Shown: positions 35,213 to 44,633 of the stretch, in pieces
Layout: every line of letters begins with the position of its first letter
How positions within the stretch are numbered: position 1 is the first letter of the stretch
Position numbers and translations under genes: made by a program
Assembly (NCBI GenBank): GCA_902800345.1
Contig: CADCDO010000010.1
Location: 28,893 to 92,892, forward strand
Length of the DNA: 64,000 nt
Reading direction: 5' to 3'
Origin: Fibrobacter succinogenes
Lineage (GTDB): Bacteria > Fibrobacterota > Fibrobacteria > Fibrobacterales > Fibrobacteraceae
Notes under the pieces: generated by a model
Told to the model about the DNA's origin: nothing
The model's input: the letters and a program-made list of their open reading frames with translations, nothing else
The model's database searches: none

Positions 35213-35980
35213 ATGCGCGCTATTCTAGCCTTTTTTTATTACTTCGTCGTTTTCACCATCATGCTCGTTGCGGGCATTCCTTACACACTTTACTGCGGTA
35301 TCCGCGGGCACTGGGAAGACTGCACCAAAATTTGCACATTCTCCTTCAGGAACATCATCTTCAAGCTTTTCCGCATCAAAGTTTCCGTCAAGGGTGCCGA
35401 AAACATCCCGAAAGAAAGGGGCTATGTCATCGTCGCGAACCACCAGAGCTTTTTGGACATCAACGTCATTTGGCACTCCATTGCGACAGCGGCATTCATG
35501 GCCAAGGCCAGCCTCTGGAAAGCGCCCATATTCGGCTGGGTTTTGAACCGCACCGGCAGTATTCCCATCTACAAGAATCCGCGCATGAACGCGGGCCTCG
35601 GAAAGCACCTCAAAAAACGCCTCGACAGCCACTACAACATTACCGTGTTCCCCGAAGGACACCGCAGCGACGACGGGCACATGTTCAAGTTCCAGAACGG
35701 GATTTTCCGTTTGGCCAAGGAACAGCATTTCCCGATTTTACCAGTTACATTTATTAATACCGGAAAGATTCTCCCGAAGGTCAAGTGGGCGATCTATTCC
35801 GGCACCGTGGAGATGGTCATCCATCCGCTTATCCGTTACGAAGATTATGCCGAAAAACCGATGGCGGATCTTCGCGACGAAACACACGATTTGATTGAAT
35901 CCGCCATGCCCTACAAGCAGGCGGAACTTGCAGCAGGCTCTACGGACAATGTTGCGGCAACAGAAAATAAGGAGGCTTAA
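35213..35980 (+). CDS. plsC: 1-acyl-sn-glycerol-3-phosphate acyltransferase
   Basis: The protein is 255 residues with an N-terminal membrane helix (MRAILAFFYYFVVFTIMLVA). The acyltransferase motif NHQSFLD (H-x4-D, about residues 76-81) and the glycerol-3-phosphate-binding motif FPEGHRSDD (about 151) are intact. The enzyme makes phosphatidic acid at the inner membrane. The last 20 residues are variable and Ala/Glu-rich. The stop is two bases before the RNase R ATG, with GGAGG inside the plsC 3' end serving as ribosome site, so the two genes are an operon. Confidence 0.92.
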   Translation: MRAILAFFYYFVVFTIMLVAGIPYTLYCGIRGHWEDCTKICTFSFRNIIFKLFRIKVSVKGAENIPKERGYVIVANHQSFLDINVIWHSIATAAFMAKASLWKAPIFGWVLNRTGSIPIYKNPRMNAGLGKHLKKRLDSHYNITVFPEGHRSDDGHMFKFQNGIFRLAKEQHFPILPVTFINTGKILPKVKWAIYSGTVEMVIHPLIRYEDYAEKPMADLRDETHDLIESAMPYKQAELAAGSTDNVAATENKEA

Positions 35981-35982
35981 TT

Positions 35983-38442
35983 ATGGCTAAAGAATTACCG
36001 AGCGAAGAACAAATTATTGCTATTCTCCGTGACGAACCCATGGTAGGGAGCCAGCTCCGCAGCGCTCTCGGCCTCCCGAAAAAGCAGAAGATGGCGTTCA
36101 AGCAACTCCTCGCCGACATGATCGAGCGTGGCGTTTTAAAGCGTTCCGCCCACAAGGAATACCAGCTGGGCGACGGCGAACCGCTCGAAGACAAGCGCGA
36201 GAAGCGCCGCAAGAAGTTGGCTGAACAAGGTATTGAAGACAACCGCCGTCCGGGCGCACGCAGTCGCCGCCAGACCGAAAAGGATACGGGCACACGCGTC
36301 AAGCGCGGCATTTTGCACCAGACCGGTGACGAAGAATGGGAAGTGACCGAACTCGATACCGGCAAGGTCTATGAAATGTGCCATCGCAGGCAGGCTCCGG
36401 GCAAGGAAGGCGAGACGATTAGCTTTACGCTTTATCCGCACCCGAAGCTCAAGCACAGCTACTTGGCCAAGGTCGATCGCTCCGCCGAACTCAACAACAT
36501 CAGCTGGGACGAAGTGAAGACAAAGTTCATGGAAGAAAGCAACCTGCCCAAAGGCTTTAGCCCTGCGATTGAAAAATACGTTGCATCCATCACGGATCCG
36601 ACCGAAAAAGATTTCAAGGGTCGCAAGGACTACCGCAAGCTCGACATCCTTTGCATTGACCCCGAAGGGGCCATGGACCACGACGACGCCATCAGCGTGG
36701 AACGCACGGCAAACGGCGGCTACAAGCTCGGCGTGCACATCGCCGACGTGAGCTACTACGTGCCCGAAGGAAGCGACCTCGACGAAGAAGCGCTTGAAAG
36801 AAGTTATACGCAATATCTGCCGTGGACCGCAGTGCCGATGCTCCCGGAAAAACTTTCGAGCGGCGTTTGCAGTTTGCACGAAGGCGTCGACCGTTGCGCA
36901 TTCACCTGCATGATGGAACTCGACAAGAACGCGAACGTGCTGAACTGGGATTTCCACCGCAGCGTCGTGAAAATTACGAAGGGCATCACTTACCAGCAGG
37001 CCGTGCAGATGATGGAAGCCGGAGACGATTCCATCAAGGCGCTCGCCGAAGTGACGGCGCTGCTCAAGAAGAACCGCACCAAGGACGGCCTGCTCGAATT
37101 CCAGACAACCGAATATGGCTGCAAGTTCGACGAAAAGGGCGAGCCCATCCAGATTGTCCCGCGTGAACACGACGAATCGAACTCGTGGGTCGAAGAGTGC
37201 ATGCTCATCGCGAACAACTGCTGCGCCAAGGAACTCAAGCAGCGTAAGCTGCAAGGCATTTACCGTATCCATGAACCGCCTGACACCAAGGACATCATGG
37301 AACTGTACTACATGTACCCGGACCTGTTCAAGGACGCTCCGGTGATGTTGCGTGACCTCGGCAAGCCGCGCAGTGGCGACACGAACTTGAACCCGGTCGC
37401 CTTCAAGCTGTACGAGCATTTGGTGAAACGCGCCGCTGGCGACGAGACGCTCACGAACCGCATTTTGCGCAGCATGCAGAAAGCCCATTACGATTCCAAC
37501 AGCTTCGGACACTTCGCCTTGAACTGGCAAGACTACAGCCACTTCACCTCGCCAATCCGCCGTTACGCAGACCTTTGGTGCCATCGTGAACTTGCACGTA
37601 AAGGAAAGGAAATCACTGCCGAACGTGTGAACAGCGTCATTGAAGTTTGCGATTTGATTTCGGCAAACGAAATCAAGAACATGAAAGTGGAACGCATTGC
37701 AATTAAAGTATGCAGCTGCTGGATTCTGAAGGGCCGCATTGGCGATAGCTTCGAAGCTAACGTCACGGGTATCGAAGAATGGGGCATTTACGTATCCATC
37801 GACGACCCGATTGCCGAAGGCCTCGTGCGTTACCGCGACATCGCCGGCGACGACTTCTACGTATTCAATCCCGACCAGGGTCTTGCATTCGGCAAAAAGA
37901 GCGGTCGCACGTTCCGCCGTGGCGACAAGGTGATGGTGCAACTCATCCGCGTCGATCCGTTACGCGGTCAGGCAGACTTCAGCATCACGGAAAAGCTGAG
38001 TGCCGAGCCGAAAAAGCGCCGCACCCGCGAAGATACCGAACGCGACATCCGCAATTTCAACGAACGCGCCGACCGCGCCGCCGCCGCCGAAGCACTCGGA
38101 TACGTGAGCCAGCCGGACGAAGACGAGGAATTCGACGAACCGGAATACATTTCTCGTGGACGCCGTGGACGCAGGGACTTTGACGGTCCGAGTTTTGAAC
38201 GCACCGGTCGCGACTCCCGCGAACGTGGCGGACTGCGCAGAGGCCGTGACGAATTCGATGATGGCCGCCGCAGTTCCGACAAACGTGGAAAACGAGGCTC
38301 CGAAAAACGCGGTGGTCGCGACTCCCGTGATTTCGGCGAAGGATTCCACGTTGCAAGCGAACCGCGTGGCGCAAAACGCGGGCGCAAGTCCAGCGAAAAA
38401 GGCCGTGGACGCAGCAACCGCGGAGGCCGCAGAGGAAGGTAG
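35983..38442 (+). CDS. rnr: Ribonuclease R with Arg/Gly-rich C-terminal tail
   Basis: The protein is 819 residues. It has an N-terminal winged-helix segment (about 8-65), cold-shock OB domains and the RNB catalytic domain with DPEGAMDHDDAIS (catalytic aspartates near 227-236) and VHIADVSYYVPEGSDLDEEA. A C-terminal S1 domain is present (GRIGDSFEANVTGIEEWGIY, about 585-604). From about 690 on the tail is low-complexity: DRAAAAEALG, then many RGRRD/RGG units and KRGKRGSEKRG. RNase R is a 3'-5' exonuclease for structured RNA. The basic tail is longer than in E. coli and probably aids RNA binding. It sits between plsC and an RgpF-like gene with almost no spacing. Confidence 0.92.
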   Translation: MAKELPSEEQIIAILRDEPMVGSQLRSALGLPKKQKMAFKQLLADMIERGVLKRSAHKEYQLGDGEPLEDKREKRRKKLAEQGIEDNRRPGARSRRQTEKDTGTRVKRGILHQTGDEEWEVTELDTGKVYEMCHRRQAPGKEGETISFTLYPHPKLKHSYLAKVDRSAELNNISWDEVKTKFMEESNLPKGFSPAIEKYVASITDPTEKDFKGRKDYRKLDILCIDPEGAMDHDDAISVERTANGGYKLGVHIADVSYYVPEGSDLDEEALERSYTQYLPWTAVPMLPEKLSSGVCSLHEGVDRCAFTCMMELDKNANVLNWDFHRSVVKITKGITYQQAVQMMEAGDDSIKALAEVTALLKKNRTKDGLLEFQTTEYGCKFDEKGEPIQIVPREHDESNSWVEECMLIANNCCAKELKQRKLQGIYRIHEPPDTKDIMELYYMYPDLFKDAPVMLRDLGKPRSGDTNLNPVAFKLYEHLVKRAAGDETLTNRILRSMQKAHYDSNSFGHFALNWQDYSHFTSPIRRYADLWCHRELARKGKEITAERVNSVIEVCDLISANEIKNMKVERIAIKVCSCWILKGRIGDSFEANVTGIEEWGIYVSIDDPIAEGLVRYRDIAGDDFYVFNPDQGLAFGKKSGRTFRRGDKVMVQLIRVDPLRGQADFSITEKLSAEPKKRRTREDTERDIRNFNERADRAAAAEALGYVSQPDEDEEFDEPEYISRGRRGRRDFDGPSFERTGRDSRERGGLRRGRDEFDDGRRSSDKRGKRGSEKRGGRDSRDFGEGFHVASEPRGAKRGRKSSEKGRGRSNRGGRRGR

Positions 38443-38445
38443 TCG

Positions 38446-39357
38446 ATGGACGCATGCAATAAAGTCGCCCTCTACGCCAGTTACCAAACCGGGGAAGACC
38501 TCCCCGGTTACGTCCGCTTTGCGCTCAAGCACCTCGCCGAGACCGACTTCAAAGTCATTCTCCTCACGAACCGCAGAACGCTTTCGAACGATACCTACGA
38601 TTTTCTTAAGGAAAACCACATCGAACTTTTCCTCACCGAAAATCGCGGATTTGACTTTGGCATGTGGCGACGTTATTTGCAAATGCAAGCGAACCGCACC
38701 GATAGCGCCGGCAATTACGTTCCCGGCCTCATCACACGCGACATCGAACGCTTGCTGCTCATCAACGATTCCATCGTCTATTACCAGAACAAATTCAAAG
38801 AATTTTTCGAACTCGCCGAAAAAAGCCCCGCCGACGTCGTCTCGCTCACGAGCAACGACGAATTCGCACCGCACCTGCAATCGTTCTTCTTGTACATGAA
38901 ACCCGCCGCCCTCGGCGTGTTCTTCTTGCACATTTTCGAGACTCCCGAGCAGACGGAATTCTACGACGTTACCCGCAAACTCGAAGTCGGCTTGAGCGAA
39001 AAATTCACCAAAGCCGAAGTCATCATGGAATCGCTCTACCACACCGAACGTCCCGTGTTCTTCGCTTACGATGAACTCATAGCGCAAGGGGCGGGATTTA
39101 TCAAGCGCAAACTTCTGGAACGCCGCTTTGACTACGAAGAAAAGAAACACTTCGTACGGCATAACGCTTACGACGCGCTCAACATGGATTACGAAGCCCT
39201 GATACTGAGCGATGGTCTCGATGCAGACTTTGACAAGAGCTGGCTCCCGAAATGCAACGAGACTAAAGCCGAGCGCATCAAGGACTTTATCTGGGAAAAA
39301 AGTTTCCAGCTCGTCGGCTTCCCTGCCAAAAGACTGATTGACAAGTTGAAAAAATAA
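38446..39357 (+). CDS. Rhamnan synthesis F (RgpF)-like protein
   Basis: The protein is 303 residues. NKVALYASYQTGEDLPGYVR at the N-terminus and ENRGFDFGMWRRYLQ are the hallmarks of the RgpF/PF05045 family, and LLLINDSIVYYQNKFKEFFE follows. Family members take part in assembling rhamnose-containing or other cell-wall polysaccharides, and some are fused to glycosyltransferases; the exact reaction is not settled. It follows RNase R after three bases and is itself followed immediately by a lipoprotein gene (TAAATG), so four genes from plsC form a dense cluster. No other polysaccharide genes are nearby. Confidence 0.8.
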   Translation: MDACNKVALYASYQTGEDLPGYVRFALKHLAETDFKVILLTNRRTLSNDTYDFLKENHIELFLTENRGFDFGMWRRYLQMQANRTDSAGNYVPGLITRDIERLLLINDSIVYYQNKFKEFFELAEKSPADVVSLTSNDEFAPHLQSFFLYMKPAALGVFFLHIFETPEQTEFYDVTRKLEVGLSEKFTKAEVIMESLYHTERPVFFAYDELIAQGAGFIKRKLLERRFDYEEKKHFVRHNAYDALNMDYEALILSDGLDADFDKSWLPKCNETKAERIKDFIWEKSFQLVGFPAKRLIDKLKK

Positions 39358-41457
39358 ATGAAAAAATTTGGTTTAACAGCGATTGTTTTCGCCGCTTTGT
39401 TGGTATCGTTATTGACGGCGGGCTGTAGCTCCGACGACAATCCGGCAAATGGAAACGGCACCGAGAATGGCGCCCCGGACGCTCCAATTTCTCTTTTCGA
39501 TACCTTGATTGTTCCGAGCGTAGCCAACTTGCCAACATGTGACACTAGCCGCGAAGGCCGCGCATTTTTTGTGCAGAACGAAAACATGGCGCATTTTTGT
39601 GTGAAAGGCGAATGGCGCAAAGCCGCGGACACCACAGATTTTAGCATTACCTGCAGCGACGGTTTTTTGCACGCGGTTGACAAAATTCCGTCACTGTCTA
39701 ATGTAATCCACGGAGCAGACACGGTCTTTATCGAAGGCTTTATCTCCCCCATCCAAGGCGTTGCGCAAAAAGGTCCTTTCGTCTTTGGCACAAGCATCAC
39801 CGTTACCGAAGCAAGTAAAGTAATTAGCGTCGAGACTTATCAAAAAGCAGAAGGTTGCATTCTTTCAAATGACGCTCACTATACATTTAATGAAGTCCGT
39901 TCGAATGCCGAATGTGTAAAGATTAGAGCGACTGGCTATTACCGCAACGAAGTAACGGGCAAAGTTTCCAACAAACCCATTACGCTTGCTACAAAAACTT
40001 GTTCACCCGAACACGCAAACATAAATATCCTCACGCATATCATCATTCCGCGCATCGAGCAACTCACTGCAAGCAATATTCCGTTCAACGAAGCGAAAAC
40101 GCAGGCGGAACGCGAAGTATTCGCTGCATTCGGCATCGATACCGTTCAACTTTATTCGCAGCCATACTTCACCGACGGTCGCACCAACAAGCCCGTTGCC
40201 GAAGATTTGGACATGCTTGGCAACAGCGAATATAGTGCAGCACTCCTCGCCATTTCAGCAATGTTCCAAGGCGACCGCGACGAAAACGAAATGATGAATC
40301 TCGTGAACACGTTTGCCGAAGACCTTAAAGGAGACGGTGTCTGGAACGATCCGAACTGGAAAATCAAAATTGCCGACTGGGTCGTCGGTCTCGATACGCT
40401 CTGGAAATACAACGACATTCGCAACAACGTTTCTGCATGGGGCTTGGGGCCAGTACCGAATTTTGAAAAGTACATGCGTGCATTCATTCCCGTGGCATAC
40501 GGCTTCGAAGCATGTACCGACGCAAACGCAGGCCAAGTCACGTACGTGAACCAAGGGCAAAGCGCTCTTTTTGCAAACAACTACGAGCACGCAGACCATT
40601 CGACCGTCCGCTTTATCTGCGACGCTAATTCCAAGGAATGGCGCATCGCTCAATCCATCGAAAAAGACACCGCCGGATTCGGGCCGGGCGCTTACGACCG
40701 AGAAATCCGCGAAGGCCGTGTCAATCACAACACCTACTACATTTTTGAAACCGCGACAAACGCCTGGCGTATCGCCACCCCGCAAGAGGCCGACGGATTT
40801 ACCGACCTTGTCGAAGTCTACACAAGTCTCAAACCCGATGAAAAAGCAGTGTTCATTATCCGCCATAGCGAGCGCACCAATGACACGGGCCCAACCGGCC
40901 ACCTGACGGACAACGGAAAAATCTATGCGCACAAGCTTGGAGAGCGACTTGCCGCAGTCGCCAAAGAAGACTTCTATTACGGATATTCCGGCTACACACG
41001 CACACACGAGACCTGCGAAGAAATAGCACTCGGTAAAGGGCAGCAAGGCTACACGCTCAACGAACTCCCGTACCTGCAAGGGAACTGGTATGCGATGGAT
41101 GAAGATAAAGTCAGTGATTATGCTACAACGGAAGGCGGCTGGGGGCTGTTCTCCAAATACGCCTTTGCCGGTGAATTTTCTGACGCGTTCTACGACTTGG
41201 AAACCCGCAGCGAGCAACTGATCAAAGACGAAATCCTAGCCAACATGCCGAACATGAAGCGCGTTAGCGTTCTCTGCTCACACGATTTCCTGGTCGTGCC
41301 GCTCCTCGCCTACGTCACAGACGGTCACGCCAACGTACGCTACCACGAAAAAGGACTTTGGATAAATTACATGGGTGGCGTCGCCATGATTATTGCCCCG
41401 GACGGCTCCATTCGTTACATTCCCGTAAAAGGTCTCGAATCGGGAACGATGCGATAA
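39358..41457 (+). CDS. Large lipoprotein with C-terminal histidine-phosphatase domain
   Basis: The protein is 699 residues. The lipobox is LLTAGCSSDD (Cys about 23). The segment GFISPIQGVAQKGPFVFGTS (about 121-140) is a repeat-type motif common in Fibrobacter surface lipoproteins. From about 490, VFIIRHSERTNDTGPTG gives the phosphohistidine motif (RHSER) of the histidine phosphatase superfamily, and VLCSHDFLVVPLL gives the second catalytic histidine. The domain may be a phytase-like or glucose-1-phosphatase-like surface phosphatase, or a non-catalytic binder. It begins at the stop of the RgpF-like gene. A dispersed repeat at 41519 marks the end of the cluster. Confidence 0.75.
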   Translation: MKKFGLTAIVFAALLVSLLTAGCSSDDNPANGNGTENGAPDAPISLFDTLIVPSVANLPTCDTSREGRAFFVQNENMAHFCVKGEWRKAADTTDFSITCSDGFLHAVDKIPSLSNVIHGADTVFIEGFISPIQGVAQKGPFVFGTSITVTEASKVISVETYQKAEGCILSNDAHYTFNEVRSNAECVKIRATGYYRNEVTGKVSNKPITLATKTCSPEHANINILTHIIIPRIEQLTASNIPFNEAKTQAEREVFAAFGIDTVQLYSQPYFTDGRTNKPVAEDLDMLGNSEYSAALLAISAMFQGDRDENEMMNLVNTFAEDLKGDGVWNDPNWKIKIADWVVGLDTLWKYNDIRNNVSAWGLGPVPNFEKYMRAFIPVAYGFEACTDANAGQVTYVNQGQSALFANNYEHADHSTVRFICDANSKEWRIAQSIEKDTAGFGPGAYDREIREGRVNHNTYYIFETATNAWRIATPQEADGFTDLVEVYTSLKPDEKAVFIIRHSERTNDTGPTGHLTDNGKIYAHKLGERLAAVAKEDFYYGYSGYTRTHETCEEIALGKGQQGYTLNELPYLQGNWYAMDEDKVSDYATTEGGWGLFSKYAFAGEFSDAFYDLETRSEQLIKDEILANMPNMKRVSVLCSHDFLVVPLLAYVTDGHANVRYHEKGLWINYMGGVAMIIAPDGSIRYIPVKGLESGTMR

Positions 41458-41518
41458 GCGGGATCACTGGATAAAACTGGTTTTAAAAATTTATAAATCA
41501 AAACAATCGGAAAGCCAC

Positions 41519-41547
41519 CGGATCCTTCACATTCGTTCAGGATGACT
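41519..41547. repeat. Dispersed hairpin repeat
   Basis: The unit runs from GGATCCTTCAC to GTTCAGGATGAC, the reverse-orientation form of the family. It lies between two convergent genes, the histidine-phosphatase lipoprotein and uvrC, where it may serve as a bidirectional terminator. Confidence 0.65.
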
Positions 41548-41570
41548 GAGGCGCACATTCCACACGTTCT

Positions 41571-43433
41571 TCAATTAGTATCGCCGATGTTTTCGGCGCA
41601 ATAGGTTGCAACCTGTTCGCGGAGTTTTGTGCCGCGGACTTTGCCGAGCAAATCGGTGATATCTTCGAGCGGGGCTTCCACGAACGCCTCGGCGCTTTTG
41701 TACTTCGAGAGAATCTTGATGCGGGTTTCGTGGCCGACGCCCGGCATCTTGAGCCATTCGACTTCGAGGTCCTTCTTGCGTTTGCTGCGCTGGTACGTAA
41801 TCGCAAATCGGTGCGCCTCGTCGCGGGCGTTCTGTAGCAGCTTTAACGCGGGGCTTGTACGGTGCAGCACGATGCTTTTGCGGTCATCGGGGAACACGAT
41901 TTCTTCGAGGCGCTTGGCAAGCCCTATGAGCGGCAAGTCCTTATCGTGACCAAGTTCCTTTAGAATCTGCATCGTGGCATCGACTTGACCTTTACCGCCG
42001 TCGCACACCCACAAGTCGGGCATCGGGATTCCCTCGTCTTCGAGCCTCCGGATGCGACGTGTCATGACTTCGCGCATGCTTGCAAAGTCATCGACGCCTG
42101 TCACGGTCTTGATGATAAACTTGCGGTAATTGCTCTTGTCGGGGCGGCCGTTCTTGAACGCCACAAGGCTTGCAACTGTGTTCGTTCCAGACAAATGAGA
42201 AATATCCACACATTCGATACGGAAGGGAGTCTTCTTGAGGCCGAGAACTTTTTGCAGTTCAAAAACGCTACTGTCAATTTCGCTGTACTTCTGCACTTCG
42301 GCTCGCATTTCTACAAGAATCATGTCGGCATTTGCAGCGGCAAGTTTCAAGAACCCAAGCTTTTCGCCGCGCTGCGGATTCGTCAGCACGACCTTGTGAT
42401 TCGTCTTTGACGCCAACGCCTGCTGAATCGATTCGCGCTCCGCCATGTCCGGCGGCAAAGGGACATCCGTCGCGATTTCACCCGGAATAAATTCCACGTC
42501 CATGTACCACTGCACCACCATCTGGCGGAAAATTTCCGTTTCATCGTCTTCGAGCTTGCATTCCAGACGGTAATGGCGCCGACCGCAAAGCACGCCGTTG
42601 CGGTACTCGAAAATCACGGCGGCAGCCATCGTGCCGTTCCGCTTGAGCGAAAGCACATCCACGCAAAGGCTTGCATCGGACACGTCCGTTTTCTGGTGCG
42701 CATTCGTCGCCTGGAGCGCCTGAATCGCGTCACGCTTTTTCGCCGCCTTCTCGAAATCCATGCGCTCGCTCGCTTCGAGCATTTCGCGTTCCCAAAGCGC
42801 AATCAGATCATCGCGTTTTCCGCCCAGGAGCATCTGCGTCTGCGCGACCTTCTTCTGGTATTCTTCACGTGTCACAAGACCTGCACACGGAGCACCACAA
42901 CGCCCGATGTGATAATTGAGGCAAGGCCGAACCGTGCGATTGAGCGGCAACTTTAGTTTGCATTCGCGAATTTGGAACAAACGCGCAGCGATATCCTGCA
43001 ACTGGCGTATCATCCGTGAACTCATATAAGGCCCGTAGTACAGGCAACCGTCCTTGTGCACGGCACGGCTCAAAAAAAGTCGCGGGAACGGTTCGTTCAC
43101 AGAAAAAGCAAGATACGGGAAATGCTTGTCATCCTTGAGCAGCACGTTATACTTGGGCGTATGCTTTCGGATGAGGTTCGCTTCCAGAATGAGCGCTTCG
43201 GTCTCGCTCTCCGTGATAATCCACTCGATGTCGCGGATGTACGGGAGCATGAGAGTCGCCGCACGGTGCCCGGCGTGGTCGCTGCCGTCAAAGTAGCTCG
43301 ACACCCGGTTCTTGAGCACCTTCGCCTTCCCAATATATATGATCTTTCCCTGGGCGTTCTTCATGATATAGACACCCGGCAACAGAGGGAGTTCCGCCAG
43401 ACGACGCTCAATATGTTCACTCACAGGAATCAT
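41571..43433 (-). CDS. uvrC: UvrABC system protein C
   Basis: The protein is 620 residues, the usual size. It has the GIY-YIG nuclease domain (LPGVYIMKNAQGKIIYIGKA, 18-37), a cysteine cluster RPCLNYHIGRCGAPCAG (about 169-185) and the UVR domain near 215-250. The C-terminal endonuclease-V-like domain has RIECVDISHLSGTNTVASLV, and the end carries helix-hairpin-helix repeats (MPGVGHETRIKILSKYKSAE). UvrC makes both incisions in nucleotide excision repair. It is convergent with the lipoprotein gene and divergent from the ZapB-like gene. Confidence 0.95.
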   Translation of the reverse strand: MIPVSEHIERRLAELPLLPGVYIMKNAQGKIIYIGKAKVLKNRVSSYFDGSDHAGHRAATLMLPYIRDIEWIITESETEALILEANLIRKHTPKYNVLLKDDKHFPYLAFSVNEPFPRLFLSRAVHKDGCLYYGPYMSSRMIRQLQDIAARLFQIRECKLKLPLNRTVRPCLNYHIGRCGAPCAGLVTREEYQKKVAQTQMLLGGKRDDLIALWEREMLEASERMDFEKAAKKRDAIQALQATNAHQKTDVSDASLCVDVLSLKRNGTMAAAVIFEYRNGVLCGRRHYRLECKLEDDETEIFRQMVVQWYMDVEFIPGEIATDVPLPPDMAERESIQQALASKTNHKVVLTNPQRGEKLGFLKLAAANADMILVEMRAEVQKYSEIDSSVFELQKVLGLKKTPFRIECVDISHLSGTNTVASLVAFKNGRPDKSNYRKFIIKTVTGVDDFASMREVMTRRIRRLEDEGIPMPDLWVCDGGKGQVDATMQILKELGHDKDLPLIGLAKRLEEIVFPDDRKSIVLHRTSPALKLLQNARDEAHRFAITYQRSKRKKDLEVEWLKMPGVGHETRIKILSKYKSAEAFVEAPLEDITDLLGKVRGTKLREQVATYCAENIGDTN

Positions 43434-43607
43434 GATTCTTCAAATGTATTTAATTCCAACAACCAAAGCCAAAACGCGAGCGCAAACAAAACCGCTTTTT
43501 TAGAAAATAAACGGCATTTTTACATTTTCTATTCATCTCGTTACAACAAAATTTTATATATCTTACATAGGAATAATTGCATCCACGACAAAAATTATGG
43601 AGAAATA

Positions 43608-44588
43608 ATGAATTTTGAAAGCATGAACTTGTTGTCGCAGAAGGTGGAAAGTGTCCTCGGAACAGTCCGCACTCTACGCGAAGAAAACGCCAAACTTAGG
43701 CAACAGCTCGAAAGCGTTGCCGCTCAGGCCGAAAACCAAAGAAACCTGTTGGAATCCGCCAAAGCAAAGATTGCAGACTGCGAAGCGGCCCTCAACGCAA
43801 GGGCGAACCAGGTTGCGGCACAGGACGAGGCCATCAACGAAAAGAACCGCGCCATCGAAAGCCTGAACGAGCAAATCAACGGAAAGAACGGCATTATCGA
43901 CGCGCTCAACAACCAAGTGGATGAAAAGAACGGAATCATCAATTCCCTCAACGCCCAAGTCGCCGAGAAAAACGGCACCATTGACGCACTCAACGCTCAA
44001 ATCGCCGAAAAGAACAACGCCTTGAATTTCGGGAACGAACAACTTAACGAAAAGAATGGTATCATCGATTCCCTCAACGGACAGGTCAACGAAAAGAACG
44101 GTATCATCGATTCTCTCAACGGACAGGTCAACGAGAAGAACGGTATCATCGACGCTCTCAACGGACAGGTCAACGAAAAGAACGGTATCATCGACGCCCT
44201 CAACGGACAGGTCAACGAGAAGAACAACATCATCGACAGCCTCAACGGCCAGATGGACGAAAAGAACAACATCATTGACTGCCTGAACGGACAAGTTGCC
44301 GAAAAGAACGACATCATCGACAACCTCAACAGCCAGGTTCAGAGCCAGGGAACGGAAATTGCCGAAGCACAGAGCAAGTTCCAACAGTTGCTCTCCACTA
44401 TCGAAACGGAACTCGGCACCGAAATCAACATCAACGAGCCGGCAGCTGAACAGGCGGAAGCACCTGCAGAACAGGCTAGCGAACCCGCAGAAAAGCCTGC
44501 GGAACAGCCCGCCGCCACGAACCCACAAAACGACACCCCAGACCTGTTCGCGAGCAATGGAGGCTCGCAACCCGGTTTTTTCGGCTAA
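43608..44588 (+). CDS. ZapB-like coiled-coil protein with twelve 14-residue repeats
   Basis: The protein is 326 residues and almost wholly coiled coil. Residues 1-75 (MNLLSQKVESVLGTVRTLRE, ENAKLRQQLES) resemble the short cell-division protein ZapB. Residues 78-245 are twelve tandem 14-residue units (two heptads each) of the form EKNGIIDxLNGQVN. A further helix and an Ala/Glu/Pro-rich linker follow (EQAEAPAEQASEPAEKPAEQ). The tail ends DLFASNGGSQPGFFG. zapA starts 45 bases downstream, so the pair may form the ZapA-ZapB layer attached to FtsZ. The start is the ATG at 43608 with GGAG upstream; the very long frame upstream runs through uvrC antisense and is rejected. Confidence 0.7.
   Translation: MNFESMNLLSQKVESVLGTVRTLREENAKLRQQLESVAAQAENQRNLLESAKAKIADCEAALNARANQVAAQDEAINEKNRAIESLNEQINGKNGIIDALNNQVDEKNGIINSLNAQVAEKNGTIDALNAQIAEKNNALNFGNEQLNEKNGIIDSLNGQVNEKNGIIDSLNGQVNEKNGIIDALNGQVNEKNGIIDALNGQVNEKNNIIDSLNGQMDEKNNIIDCLNGQVAEKNDIIDNLNSQVQSQGTEIAEAQSKFQQLLSTIETELGTEININEPAAEQAEAPAEQASEPAEKPAEQPAATNPQNDTPDLFASNGGSQPGFFG
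43839..44342 (+). repeat. Twelve tandem 42-base coding repeats
   Basis: Twelve in-frame 42-base units encode the 14-residue heptad pairs of the ZapB-like gene. Units 6 to 9 (44049-44216) are nearly identical at the DNA level, while the outer units have diverged, which suggests recent expansion in the centre. Copy-number change would lengthen or shorten the rod by about 2 nm per unit without breaking the frame. Confidence 0.9.
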
Positions 44589-44633
44589 GGTGGTTGTTGG
44601 ATAACGACCCATTTGGCGTAGGAATGAAGTAAT

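Noticed and set aside
36136..37941. 601-codon minus-strand open frame across RNase R
   Set aside because: It lies entirely antisense to rnr, follows its codon periodicity and shows only His/Val/Phe-rich sequence without motifs. Long antisense frames are expected from this codon usage.
37960..39162. 400-codon minus-strand open frame across the rnr tail and the RgpF-like gene
   Set aside because: Antisense shadow crossing two well-supported genes; no signature or ribosome site.
43056..43607. Longer N-terminus of the ZapB-like protein
   Set aside because: The extension is antisense to uvrC and its promoter; the ATG at 43608 has a ribosome site and begins the coiled coil.
43839..44342. CRISPR-like periodic repeats
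   Set aside because: The 42-base units are contiguous, in frame and encode heptads; there are no unique spacers and no cas genes.
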